Origin: Cladorrhinum sp. PSN259
Lineage: Eukaryota > Ascomycota > Sordariomycetes > Sordariales > Podosporaceae
Reading direction: 5' to 3'
DNA: 64,000 bases
Assembly: GCA_033725935.1 (NCBI GenBank)
Contig: MU867083.1
Location: 248,001-312,000 of the forward strand
The first letter of the stretch is position 1. Each line of letters starts with the position of its first letter. Of the stretch, positions 35,837-45,296 are shown piece after piece. The translations under genes and the position numbers were made by a program. The notes below the pieces were generated by a model that was not told the origin of the DNA, ran no database searches, and saw only the letters and a program-made list of their open reading frames with translations.

Positions 35837-37183
35837 GGATTAGGAGATAAAGGGAAACATAGGAGGAAAAAGGGTTTAACTTCTTATTCACGTTAATTAC
35901 GATTATGTACCACGTCTCTTTCACCTTTCAAACGGCCGGCCATGGGTTTCGACTTGTTCCGGACGTCTTTATGAAGTTCAGTTTCTGTCTTTCTTTTGGG
36001 GATGACCGGGAAACTGGAAATTTGATCTGACACTGGGGTTTGGTGATTTGTTGACTTTGGGCGCCATGCCTGGACTTTGTTTCTGTTCGTTTTCTTTGTA
36101 TTTTTTTCACGGTTGGCTGCATTTTCTGGGATCAAACTTGAGATTATTCTTCTGTTCAAAGTTATTCGATTCGTTTGACCACTGGCCTTTTGAACCCTTC
36201 CGATGACGAACGTGGATGGAACTTTCATGAGGCTGGCTTCTATTCTTCAACTCTCATTCATGAAGACAACTTTTCTTTTACGACACTGTGCAACATTGCC
36301 TTTCATCAACTTCTCTTTTGCTTTCGAACAGACAATGCAGGACCGAGCTTTTGATTGGGGGGGCTATTTTGTGACCAGCAAGTCAGGGGGCAACTTTGAT
36401 AAGCTTGAGAGAGTAGGAAGTACGCGGCACCGGTTTCTGTCAGTGGGCACAAAATGATGTGTCATGGCTCAGGGCAGCAGAGAGCAGGAAGAAAAAAAAA
36501 CCAAGAATTGGAAAAGAGGAGGAGGAGGAGATTGATGGGTTGAAAAAGGGCAGATATGGCTTTCGTTGCACAAAGGATATGTCGAAAGACGACTTTTTAG
36601 ATAGCTAGTTAGCTTTTTTTTACAACCTTGTCTATTCAAAATACCTACCCTCTTTTGTTTATCTGGCTTGTGTCTTTCGCTGGGAGTGTACTATGGTATG
36701 ATAACCGGTTACGGTCCCGAGGGTGGGGTTTTGTTGGTGAAGCCCCGCCTTGCGGGAGCCCCGGACCGAAGAAAGGGGATTGATGTCGCAATCATCGACT
36801 TGTATTACAAATTGACCAGTTCGTCGATCTGTTTTGCAGTCGGATATAGTGGTTATCACCGCAAAGGTTAGTGTTTTATATGGTACTTTGACGTCAGCTA
36901 GAGAGAAAGGAGTTTGGCTTGAGAGAAAGTCAAGTGAACGGCGGGCAAAGAGTCACTCACTGATGGAGCCGTTTTGACCCCGCTTGCTTTCCGGCGGAGG
37001 AGGAGCAGTATAAACATTCTACTTTTTCCCGTCCATTGGAGATTTGTTGTTGTCTTTTATTCTCTTCTTTTGCTAGGTAGTTTTGTTTCGATTGAAAACG
37101 TCCTTTTTGCTCATATATTTCCCTTCCAGGGCCTTTTTTTGGTTTTTTTTTGGTTGTGGCACAAAAGACTTTTCAGCAAAAAA
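35837..37183. other. Intergenic region with AKR promoter
   Basis: No gene seen. T-rich sequence after 35837 is the likely 3' UTR of the Q-rich gene. A TATAAA box at 37009-37014 lies 170 bp before the AKR start codon. Confidence 0.5.
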
Positions 37184-38325
37184 ATGTCGCCCCTCATTGC
37201 TCAGCTCCGCGGCGGAAAGCCCCGCGTCATCCTGGGACTCATGACGTTTGGCACCGACGAATCTACGGGAGCCCGTATCACGGACACGGAGAAAGCAAGC
37301 CAGATCCTGGATCTGCTCCAGTCCCGTGGGTACAACGAGGTCGATACCGCCCGGGTGTACGTGGGCGGCACGCAGGAGAGGTTCGCGCGGGATGCGCTCA
37401 AGTGGCAGGAACGGGGGTTGACGTTGGCTACCAAGGTGCAGTACCCTGCCAACGACGGGGACAACGTCGCGGAGAAGGTCAAGGAGAGCGTGAGGGTCAG
37501 TCTTGAGGAGTTGGGGACCGAGACGGTTGATATTTTGTATTTGCATGCTGCGGTGAGTTTATAATTCTTTTTTCTTAAAAAAAAAAAACAAACAACTGGG
37601 TGTGACGGGGATGCTGATTGGAGCCGCAGGACCGCGCAACGCCGTTTGCTGAGACGCTGGAGGCGATCAATGACTTGCACAAGCAAGGCAAGTTTGTCAC
37701 GTTTGGCATCAGCAATTTCACCGCGTTCGAGGTTGCCGAGATCGTCCTGACGTGCAAGTACAACGGGTGGGTGAAGCCTACCATTTACCAGGGCATGTAT
37801 AACGCCATCACGAGGAGCATCGAGACCGAGTTGATCCCCGCGTGCAAGCGGTACGGGCTGGATGTTGTGGTGTATAACCCGCTCGCCGGCGGGCTGTTCT
37901 CCGGAAAGATCAAGACGAAGGACATGGTCCCCGCCGAGGGGAGGTTCAGCGATGCTGCGCGCAGTGGCAAGATGTACCGGGACCGGTACTTTAAGGATTC
38001 GACTTTTAGGGCTTTGCAGGTGGTTGAAAGCGCCGTTGAGAAGGCTGGCCTGACGCAGATCGAGGCTGCGTTGAGGTGGGTTGTGCACCACTCCAAGCTG
38101 AATGTGCTCGATGGAAACGATGGTGTCATTATCGGTGTTTCGGGGATTGAGCAGCTGGATGAGAACTTGAATGGGTTCGAGAAGGGTCCGTTGCCTGAGG
38201 AGGTCGTCAAGGCTTTTGATGAGGCCTGGGGGATTGCAAAGGTTGACACGGTGAACTACTGGCACAAGGAGTTGAAGTATGGATACGACACCAGGGAGGC
38301 TTTGTTCAAGGCGGGTGCTAAATAA
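37184..38325 (+). CDS. Aldo-keto reductase (AKR7, aflatoxin B1 aldehyde reductase-like)
   Basis: Two exons (37184-37552, 37630-38325) give 354 residues. It opens with GKPRVILGLMTFGT, and the catalytic tetrad is visible: Asp54 and Tyr59 (VDTARVYVGG), Lys84 (LATKVQ) and His121 (DILYLHAA). Then come ISNFTAFEVAEI and YNPLAGGLFSGK, characteristic of AKR7-type NADPH-dependent reductases that reduce dialdehydes, succinic semialdehyde and similar aldehydes in the cytosol. The intron has a GTGAGT donor and CCGCAG acceptor. An in-frame ATG further upstream (36974) would add a hydrophobic stretch, but the Met at 37184 aligns with the family N-terminus and is preferred. It is convergent with the next gene, only about 120 bp away. 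Confidence 0.9.
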
Positions 38326-38448
38326 GGGTAGAGGACATTGATTCAACGATGAGGTGTTGACTATTCAAAAGCACACAATAGACTGAGTAGGGGCCCTAGA
38401 TACAATATTTTATTCAAGCCTGGTCAGTCCAACTTGCCATCTCCAAGC

Positions 38449-40536
38449 TTAGGTTTTATCCTCCCGCCCTTGGTTCGGAGCCCGCGTCGTAGCATTCGAT
38501 TGTAACGGGTTCTGTATGATAGAAAAGATGAACCACGAAAGCGACCAGAAGCCCAGTACATAAACCATATATACCGCCGTGTCAAAGACAAGACCAAGAC
38601 TGCCATAGCGTACATTGATTATAGATACAATAAAGGAAACCAGCGCCATGAGAATCACCATCCATCCATACACATGATGAATATTTGTGCGATCGAGCAT
38701 TGATAGGTAGTTCGATCGGCTGCGTGATGGTGCTTCTTCTTCTTCTTCTTCATCATCTTTGAGAGGAGGGCCGGCAGCAGCAGCAGTGAGATTTACTGGC
38801 TGACTACTGTTGTGAGCCCGAGTTCCAGCATCATGATCCGTCTTTTGTTTTGCTTTTTTGTGCGACACCGGTGGTGGTGGTGGTTTCCTTCCCTGGAGGA
38901 AACTCTGGAATTTAACAAGCAGTCCGAGGATGTATCGGACGGTTGGGCTGCTGTTTACGATCTCGGCGATTGGATCATAATGATCCTGATGATCCCGACT
39001 CGGACGAGGACTTGAACTTCCAGTTGGGTCTTCTGGTGACAAGAAGCTCGATCGTCGATCGCCGCTGCCGCTGTTGACGAGCGTTGAGGAGGAACCGGTA
39101 AAGGTTGTTTGGACGTCTTCTGCGTCGCTTTCTTCTTCTTCTTCTTCTTCTGTGCCACCATCTAAGTCTTCTTCTTCTTGTTGCCGATTTTTTTGTCTCT
39201 CGTGGAGGGCAACGTGGGCTGCTGTGAGGTTTGCTGTTGCGTGTGGTCTTTTGCTTGTTGCTTGTCGTCTTTTTAGAGCGCGGATGAGTGCGTCGTCGAC
39301 ATCATGCTGTTGCTCATCTTGCGTGTTGTCCTTGTTGCTGTTGTTCCAAGGGGCGGCAGGAGACTGTTGTTGTCTCTGCTCGATGGCCGGAAGTTGTTGG
39401 TTTAGTACATGTACAGTATCGGCCAAGTTCCGCCGAGTCCGTTCTAATATTGGTTGATGCTGATTTGCAGAAGGAGGAGCCTGAAAAAAGTGCGCCTGCG
39501 TCGGATCTGGCATCTCCATCGGCGGGTTGAGCCTATTCTTCATCTCCATGGCCATGTTGAGACTCGTGGCAACAGGATCGAGACTCTTTTGAAACCCCCT
39601 ATTCTCGCTCAGATCAATGTGGGTGAGAGTGGAATAGTCCTTTTTGTTTGGGTTTGACGAGAAGCGGAGGAATTTGTGCTGGATGCTGTGCTTTGTGTTC
39701 TGGGCTTTGCTCCTCAGTTTGCCCTCCACCTCGACTCGCATAAAGACGGGACGATAGTTGTGCTCAAAGGCAAAGGCGGTTTGGTAATCTTGCTTGTGTG
39801 ACTGGTTTGGATCCAGCTCGTTTTCGCTGAGTTCCCACTCGAGCGTCCTGAAGCTGTCACTGTCTCTCGGCTTGCGGATGGTCCCCTTGAAGATCCATCG
39901 AGATTCTCGCTGCTTTGAGGTGGCGGATGATTGGCCCATGCCCCCGATTTCAACAACCCCCATGGCTCCGACAGTCGGGATGAACGAGTTTAGCTTGCTC
40001 TCGGTCTGGACAGTCTTGGTCCCCGTAAGAAACTGGGGACCAAAGTGCTCAGTGAGTTGAAGGTCGTAGTCTGAGTTGATGAGATTCCTCATGCGGGAGG
40101 AGACGCGGTCTCGGCGGCGCGCTTTTCCCAGGGCGTACGTTGATGAGTCTTCACTCAGAGTGACAAAAACTCTTGCAGACTCGAGCCAGTATCCATGCGG
40201 CTGTTTGAAGGTGAGATCCATGTACACAACCCCCCCTGGGCTTTTGTCGTCACCCAGAACGCCCCATCGTGCTTCCTTCCAGCGGTACTTGACGTCGATA
40301 TCGACTTTGCCGATGCTCATTGACCCGACGCAAAGGTGAGACCCGCGAGCCGTCTCCTCGTTGAATCGCTCAAAGTCGTTCTGGCCATACTTTCGAACAC
40401 TGATTGTTGGCCCTCGTCGTCGAGTTGGAGCATGGAGTGTAGCCTGTGTTGAAGATGAAGTTGTTATTGCTGACACGCTCATTGTAGTACTAATGTGAGT
40501 CTTGTGAGAAAGATTGTGCGAGAGGGTGGCAATCAA
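38449..40536 (-). CDS. Large hypothetical protein with beta-rich N-terminal domain and C-terminal membrane helices
   Basis: Single exon, 695 residues (or 677 from Met19, which has an equally good context). Residues about 40-320 form an ordered domain rich in Trp, Tyr and aromatic strands (SVRKYGQNDFERFNEE, GKVDIDVKYRWKEARWGVLG, YDLQLTEHFGPQFLTGT). The middle is Gln/Glu-rich and disordered, with an acidic EEEEEE tract encoded by CTT repeats near 39130. Two or three hydrophobic helices lie near the end (GWMVILMALVSFIVSII, AVYMVYVLGFWSLSWFIFSI). It seems to be a membrane-anchored protein with a large soluble head. I do not recognise the domain and assign no function. It is divergent from the 856-residue protein across 469 bp. 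Confidence 0.8.
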   Translation of the reverse strand: MIATLSHNLSHKTHISTTMSVSAITTSSSTQATLHAPTRRRGPTISVRKYGQNDFERFNEETARGSHLCVGSMSIGKVDIDVKYRWKEARWGVLGDDKSPGGVVYMDLTFKQPHGYWLESARVFVTLSEDSSTYALGKARRRDRVSSRMRNLINSDYDLQLTEHFGPQFLTGTKTVQTESKLNSFIPTVGAMGVVEIGGMGQSSATSKQRESRWIFKGTIRKPRDSDSFRTLEWELSENELDPNQSHKQDYQTAFAFEHNYRPVFMRVEVEGKLRSKAQNTKHSIQHKFLRFSSNPNKKDYSTLTHIDLSENRGFQKSLDPVATSLNMAMEMKNRLNPPMEMPDPTQAHFFQAPPSANQHQPILERTRRNLADTVHVLNQQLPAIEQRQQQSPAAPWNNSNKDNTQDEQQHDVDDALIRALKRRQATSKRPHATANLTAAHVALHERQKNRQQEEEDLDGGTEEEEEEESDAEDVQTTFTGSSSTLVNSGSGDRRSSFLSPEDPTGSSSPRPSRDHQDHYDPIAEIVNSSPTVRYILGLLVKFQSFLQGRKPPPPPVSHKKAKQKTDHDAGTRAHNSSQPVNLTAAAAGPPLKDDEEEEEEAPSRSRSNYLSMLDRTNIHHVYGWMVILMALVSFIVSIINVRYGSLGLVFDTAVYMVYVLGFWSLSWFIFSIIQNPLQSNATTRAPNQGREDKT

Positions 40537-41005
40537 TGGTGAGAGGTGAAAATTTGGTCAAGGTGAGGACATCTTCTGGGGACCATCTGGCGGCTGCTTG
40601 AGCAAAGTCAAGGAGCGGGGTCTCTGAAACGCAGCCATATGCAAGAGAGTGAGATTGGGAGCGGTCGAGGGCGGTTCATCGTGGGCTGTGCCACGCGACT
40701 AGTGGACGGCGAGGTGCAGCTCTGAGCCTCCAATTACGCACCAGGCTCGGCAAAATGGAAAATCGGCACTGTTAAATAAGCAAGGCTTTCTGCCTCCAAG
40801 ATAGCATGGAGGCCTTTCGGTGTGGGAGGGAACCAGTTGCTTGGTCTGACGTACTAGAAGGTGTGGTTACACCGAAACACAGCCCGGATGACAATCAACA
40901 GGGGGTAGTACATTTACTCTGTAGACTCTTGTAGAGCATTTCACTCCATGAATGCTTTTCACACCATCCGAGTGTTGACATCAAAGAAAGAACTCAGCAG
41001 CAGAC
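40537..41005. promoter_or_regulatory. Shared divergent promoter of two large hypothetical genes
   Basis: 469 bp between two starts pointing apart. No frame of its own. Probable bidirectional control region. Confidence 0.5.
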
Positions 41006-43576
41006 ATGGAACATTCTTACTCTCAGCGACCATTGCATTCCCGGCATTCTCCACTGGCAGACCTTCGGGCATACGATCGGGAGCCGTCGCGGATGCCCAG
41101 CAGGAGAGTCACTTTGGAGGATGAACCTGAGATCATCACTCACAGAAGAAATGATGGAGCACGATATTGGGACTCTCGGCCTGGTTGGGACCAAGGCGGG
41201 AAGCACGGCATGGGTGTCACGACGATACCGCGACGCAGCAGGGTCGAATCTCCACAGAGACACCGTGACAGAAGTGGCAGAAGTCGGTCAGGCTCCTTGG
41301 AAAGACTCATCGTCGACCGGGATCAATATCACGACCTCATCACAAACCAATCCACCACTCAAGTCGTCAAGCCTCATGCGCCGCAGGACATCACCGTCCA
41401 CATGTCTCTTCCGGTCCAAGATGACCTGGAAGAAACGCTCGAGGAATACTCCCGACTCAGAAGATTCGGGCATTTCCGGGACGCCATCGAGCTTTTTGAG
41501 AAGGAACTCGAACACTTCCTCGACAACCGCTATGTTCTGTTTCAATACTGCCTGTGCCTCCTCGAGGCTGGAGAGTACGGACGACTTGCGGGCCTCACAC
41601 CAAAGATTCTGGCTCGTCCAATGAACGCTTATGACTTGTTGGATGTGGCTATCCGCCTCTTACTCTGCAAAGCAGAACTGGATTCGGTGGAACCAGAGAC
41701 ATTATTATCTGCTAGTCAGGGGGCAGAAGAGATGGTCAGAAGCAGCTGGCCAACAATAGACTCTACTGAGGCCCGAGTTCTGTCTTGGATCGTCTACAAG
41801 GCCTTCTCTTCATACGACGGCCTCTCTGACTGGAAAGTCATGTACAACCATCTCGTTGACAAGGGGATGATATGGGAATTCAGAGACATCATCCAAGAGC
41901 TCATTCAGCACTACAATATAGTGCATGTGCTGAACAAATTTGTTGGATCAAGCACTGTTGTCACGCCCACGGCTACAACCATGATGAGTCCCCTGGATCG
42001 CTTACGAGAACATTGGGACACTGATGCCACAGACGATTCAACCTCGCTTGCACTGCTGGATATCTTTACGAGTCTGGCCTTGATGTACAAGGAAGATGCC
42101 GAGCAAGATGAGAATGCCACCAAATGCATGAATCTGGCGACCGAGTATGCCATGAGACTCGTCGGGCAGGATGAGAATTACACGCTCTCTCGCCCATATC
42201 TCCGATGGACAGTGGCAAGGTTATTGGTCAAGGAGCGATACCCAAACAAATTCGACGACAGTATTCTGTTCACAGGCTGGCAGCGAGGTACCGTCAAGGT
42301 GCCAAGGTTCAGTTTTCCAATTCAATCCCTCCCGATTTACGTTCCAATCGAGAATGACGTCCCCGAGTGGCAACCCCGGCCATCTTCTGACCAGACCGGC
42401 GCTGCCGTCATCAGGACGGTGCTTGGCGCGGCCGAAGAGCTTGGGGATGTTGAAATGCAAGCAGCTTGCCTTCGGGAGCTCATGTATCGAGGAGATGAAC
42501 CGCCACGCCAAATCATCAAAAAGCTTAAGCGCGTCTGGCAATCGTCCGGAAACATGCAAATGATTCGAATATTGCATCTTTTCCGTTACATGCTGGCCCA
42601 CACACCGGCAGCCAGAAAGCAGCTCCGAAGGGATATCCTCACAGATGGGGAAATATGGAGAAACCGGTCGTTACACGTAGCTCAAAAGATGATTCTTGCG
42701 GCTTTGTCGACTGATGTGATGGAAAAGGCACACTATCGGTATCAAGCGTCGTCTATCGATGACCAGCATCACAACGAAACCAAATACGAGCATGAGCACC
42801 ATGACGAGCGCCGAGGCTCACGCCGTCATGACCCTCGGGCACCACCACTGTCACCACGCATGGAAAGTCTAGGAGCAGGTCCCGTGGTAACAGTAGGCCG
42901 CACTCGACATCCCCGCACTCGGTCAGAAAGTCCTGTCCGAAGGTACTTTCAGTCATCCAGGCGAGAACCGTCATCACCGCGCCTATCGGGGAGAGAGCCA
43001 ACAAACGCCTCAAGACACTCGAATAATCCTCCGTCAGATAGAACACTGAAAGATATCATCGACGATATCAAAACGGTTGAATATCTACTCCGCCAAGCCG
43101 ACGGGGTAGGGACAAGGGATTTGGCTCGACTTTACAGAGATGAGCTGGAACGACTCAATGATGAGCAAGACACGGAACTGAATCGACTGCGGCAGGAAGT
43201 GGCCGACGCAAGAGGACTCGGACAGCCCGTTGCCGATGTCGCCCCACCCGTGTCCCACTCTGTCTCTGTGAACAAAACACCAACAGGAAGGAGCAACCAC
43301 AACAGGAACCACAGCAGTGACGAAAGTGACGACAGTGACGACAGCGACGACAATCAGGAGGATGATCGGGCTTCCCAAAAGACGGCAAGAGTCGAGGACT
43401 CTGCAGAAGGAAACTCCGAAGTCAACATCGTGACTGTCAAGAGCCCCGAGCCCATCAACCCGGCGCAGAGGGGACCTTACCTGTTGGGCTTTCCCGGTTA
43501 TGGGGGCGTGTCCGAGTCTGATGGGGAGGAAGGAGGTGGTGGTTCGGGGAGAACAAACTCTGGGTCTCTGGACTGA
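41006..43576 (+). CDS. Large hypothetical alpha-helical protein (TPR-like), unknown function
   Basis: Single exon, 856 residues. The first 130 are Arg/Ser/His-rich and disordered. Residues about 140-600 are ordered and helical, opening with LEEYSRLRRFGHFRDAIELF, EKELEHFLDNRYVLFQYCLC and LLEAGEYGRLA, which look like TPR-type helix pairs. A Ser/Arg/His-rich linker follows, then a predicted coiled coil (ELERLNDEQDTELNRLRQE) and a strongly acidic SDESDDSDDSDDNQEDD tract near 775. The end (GPYLLGFPGYGGVSESDGEE) is Gly/acidic. No enzyme motif. Uncharacterised Pezizomycotina proteins with this helical opening are familiar to me, but no function is known to me. It is divergent from the membrane protein at 38449-40536. 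Confidence 0.8.
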   Translation: MEHSYSQRPLHSRHSPLADLRAYDREPSRMPSRRVTLEDEPEIITHRRNDGARYWDSRPGWDQGGKHGMGVTTIPRRSRVESPQRHRDRSGRSRSGSLERLIVDRDQYHDLITNQSTTQVVKPHAPQDITVHMSLPVQDDLEETLEEYSRLRRFGHFRDAIELFEKELEHFLDNRYVLFQYCLCLLEAGEYGRLAGLTPKILARPMNAYDLLDVAIRLLLCKAELDSVEPETLLSASQGAEEMVRSSWPTIDSTEARVLSWIVYKAFSSYDGLSDWKVMYNHLVDKGMIWEFRDIIQELIQHYNIVHVLNKFVGSSTVVTPTATTMMSPLDRLREHWDTDATDDSTSLALLDIFTSLALMYKEDAEQDENATKCMNLATEYAMRLVGQDENYTLSRPYLRWTVARLLVKERYPNKFDDSILFTGWQRGTVKVPRFSFPIQSLPIYVPIENDVPEWQPRPSSDQTGAAVIRTVLGAAEELGDVEMQAACLRELMYRGDEPPRQIIKKLKRVWQSSGNMQMIRILHLFRYMLAHTPAARKQLRRDILTDGEIWRNRSLHVAQKMILAALSTDVMEKAHYRYQASSIDDQHHNETKYEHEHHDERRGSRRHDPRAPPLSPRMESLGAGPVVTVGRTRHPRTRSESPVRRYFQSSRREPSSPRLSGREPTNASRHSNNPPSDRTLKDIIDDIKTVEYLLRQADGVGTRDLARLYRDELERLNDEQDTELNRLRQEVADARGLGQPVADVAPPVSHSVSVNKTPTGRSNHNRNHSSDESDDSDDSDDNQEDDRASQKTARVEDSAEGNSEVNIVTVKSPEPINPAQRGPYLLGFPGYGGVSESDGEEGGGGSGRTNSGSLD

Positions 43577-43737
43577 TAGGGCAAGGACGAACTGGCAGGA
43601 GCTGTTTGTCATTCTGATCACCTGCTTTTCTTGGAGCGGGAAGCCTTGAACAAAACAATTAAATACGGCACACTTCAGCTTTATCAGCAGGCATCAGATA
43701 CAGACAGCTTCATTTTTTTCAGTCCAATATCAGCACA

Positions 43738-44345
43738 ATGGGTTTTCAAGACGCCATGAACCCCTCAGACGGGCCCGGGAGCAATTCAGACAAGTCCACC
43801 AAAAAGGTGAGCAAGATTCAGAAGATGAACGTATCATCTCAAAGAGCTACTGCATAAAGACGTGCTGTTTGGAAGAAGCCTGCAAAGCCAGAAAGATTAC
43901 AGCTGGGCGTGGCGCATGGTTTATCAAGCCAGTCTAACGATAAGGAAAGAAAGATGACCAGGACAAACCACGACGGGGAAGATGCCCTTGGCAACCGAGC
44001 AAGAAGAATGAGGAGAATGAGGAGAAACAAGAAGGAGAAAGCGACAGCTCAGACTACGACAGCGGGTACTACAACAGCTCAGTGTATGACAGCTCAGACT
44101 ACGACAGCTCAGACTACGACAGCTCAGACTACGAGACAGAAGACGAGCGCGCAGAGGACGAGGATAAAGAAGATAAGGACTCGGGAAACGAGGGCGAGGC
44201 AGAAGATGAGAACGAAGAAGAATGAGAAGAGAAGAACGAAGAGGATGAAGAGGAGGAAGAAGACAGCGATGCGTATAGCGACGGAGGGAGTAGCGAGTTG
44301 AGTGATATGTACCGCAGAAGAAGAAGCCGAGACTTGGATGACTAA
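43738..44345 (+). pseudogene. Acidic DSSDY-repeat protein interrupted by an in-frame TGA
   Basis: Exon 1 at 43738-43806 starts MGFQDAMNPSDGPGS and ends at a GTGAGC donor. A CTAAC branch-like site at 43934 and an AG at 43949 allow joining in phase 0 to a frame that runs to TAA at 44343. That frame carries about six copies of a 15-bp unit encoding DSSDY (about 44040-44135), then Glu/Asp-rich sequence, and a basic end RRRRSRDLDD. A single TGA at 44223-44225 splits it: acidic coding character continues unchanged on both sides. It is either a recent nonsense mutation, a truncated protein, or an assembly error. The other frames give basic or Thr/Gln-rich repeats that look like shadows. Confidence 0.5.
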
Positions 44346-45053
44346 GGATTTCATATTTATCGAGGGAGGGAGGTCTTCATGGAGATGACCATTTGAAGGA
44401 CGAGGAGAATGAGAATGAGAACGAGAACGATATTTTGGAGCAGCGGTACTGAGAAGGTAGTCAGGGCAGGTTATGCACAGCGTTATCAGGGCAAATACAA
44501 AGATTCAGTTGAGAATTGATGATCACTTCTGCGGTGAACCTGTGGATAAGCGAAATGGGGTTGATATCTCCCGTCTACCCGACACCCCCGAGATTTTCAC
44601 TCTTGTCGTATGATCTATGAGTGAGGGGAGCCGTGAAAAACTGCCGATTTTGCCACGAGATGCACATTGTGTGTTTGTGTATTGTGTTAGTGAGGAGAAA
44701 ATATGGATGAATACCTTACATTGACCTGTATGCGGTTCCTTTCCTCTGGGTCGGGTCAATATACCACGATCACGATCACTACAGTTGGATGTGTTTGTGA
44801 GAATGCTCTGATGAAGGAGAAATTGGATTTTGCTGCGGTGTAAATTTGTATAAATGGGTGGATGGTTTGTCGTTGTCGTTTTGTGGCGCACCCCTTTTTT
44901 TTTAAACTTTGATCGTGTGATTTATTTGATACTCACTCACTGGAGACCGGCGCGAGATACGACATTACCAACCTACCAACCTACCTACCTGCCTACCTTG
45001 GCCATTGTCAATTATACCTAGGCTACTAGCGTCTAACTTGGGTATCCAACAAC
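44346..45053. other. Intergenic region, no gene seen
   Basis: Short frames only. GTATAAATGG near 44850 could be a distant TATA-like element for the small peptide gene. CCTACC repeats occur just before it (about 44970-45000). Confidence 0.4.
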
Positions 45054-45296
45054 ATGAAGTTTATTGCTACGACTGGACTGGCGATTTGGTGGGCTTCTCT
45101 GGCCGTGGCTGTACCGACTCCCGGCATCTTACACATCTCCGAGGGCGTTACCACTGACGTGCATGTACACTTTCCGAGTTTGATCTCTGCGAGAAAGTCG
45201 TGTGGGGGTGGAACTGGATTCTGTACGAGCGGGAGGTGTGTGTGCTCTGATTTCTGTGAGGGGGTATGTCAGTGGCATGAGTGTGGGAGGTGTTAG
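45054..45296 (+). CDS. Small secreted cysteine-rich peptide precursor (80 aa)
   Basis: Single exon, 80 residues. Residues 1-19 form a clear signal peptide (MKFIATTGLAIWWASLAVA). About 28 residues of pro-region or linker follow, ending LISARK. The last 31 residues contain eight cysteines with spacing C-X6-C-X4-C-X1-C-X3-C-X3-C-X4-C-X2-C and the protein ends on the last Cys. Eight cysteines suggest four disulfides, as in defensin-like or effector-type mini-proteins, but the spacing matches no family I can name. It stands alone with gene-free flanks. It may be an antimicrobial peptide, effector or signalling peptide; these are guesses. Confidence 0.68.
   Translation: MKFIATTGLAIWWASLAVAVPTPGILHISEGVTTDVHVHFPSLISARKSCGGGTGFCTSGRCVCSDFCEGVCQWHECGRC

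Noticed and set aside
36974..37183. N-terminal extension of the aldo-keto reductase from the ATG at 36974
   Set aside because: It passes through T-rich leader sequence just after the TATA-like box at 37009; the Met at 37184 matches the family start.
43909..44301. Basic Thr/Gln repeat frame (TAQTT units)
   Set aside because: It is another frame of the DSSDY 15-bp repeat; the acidic frame has a better exon join and a natural end.
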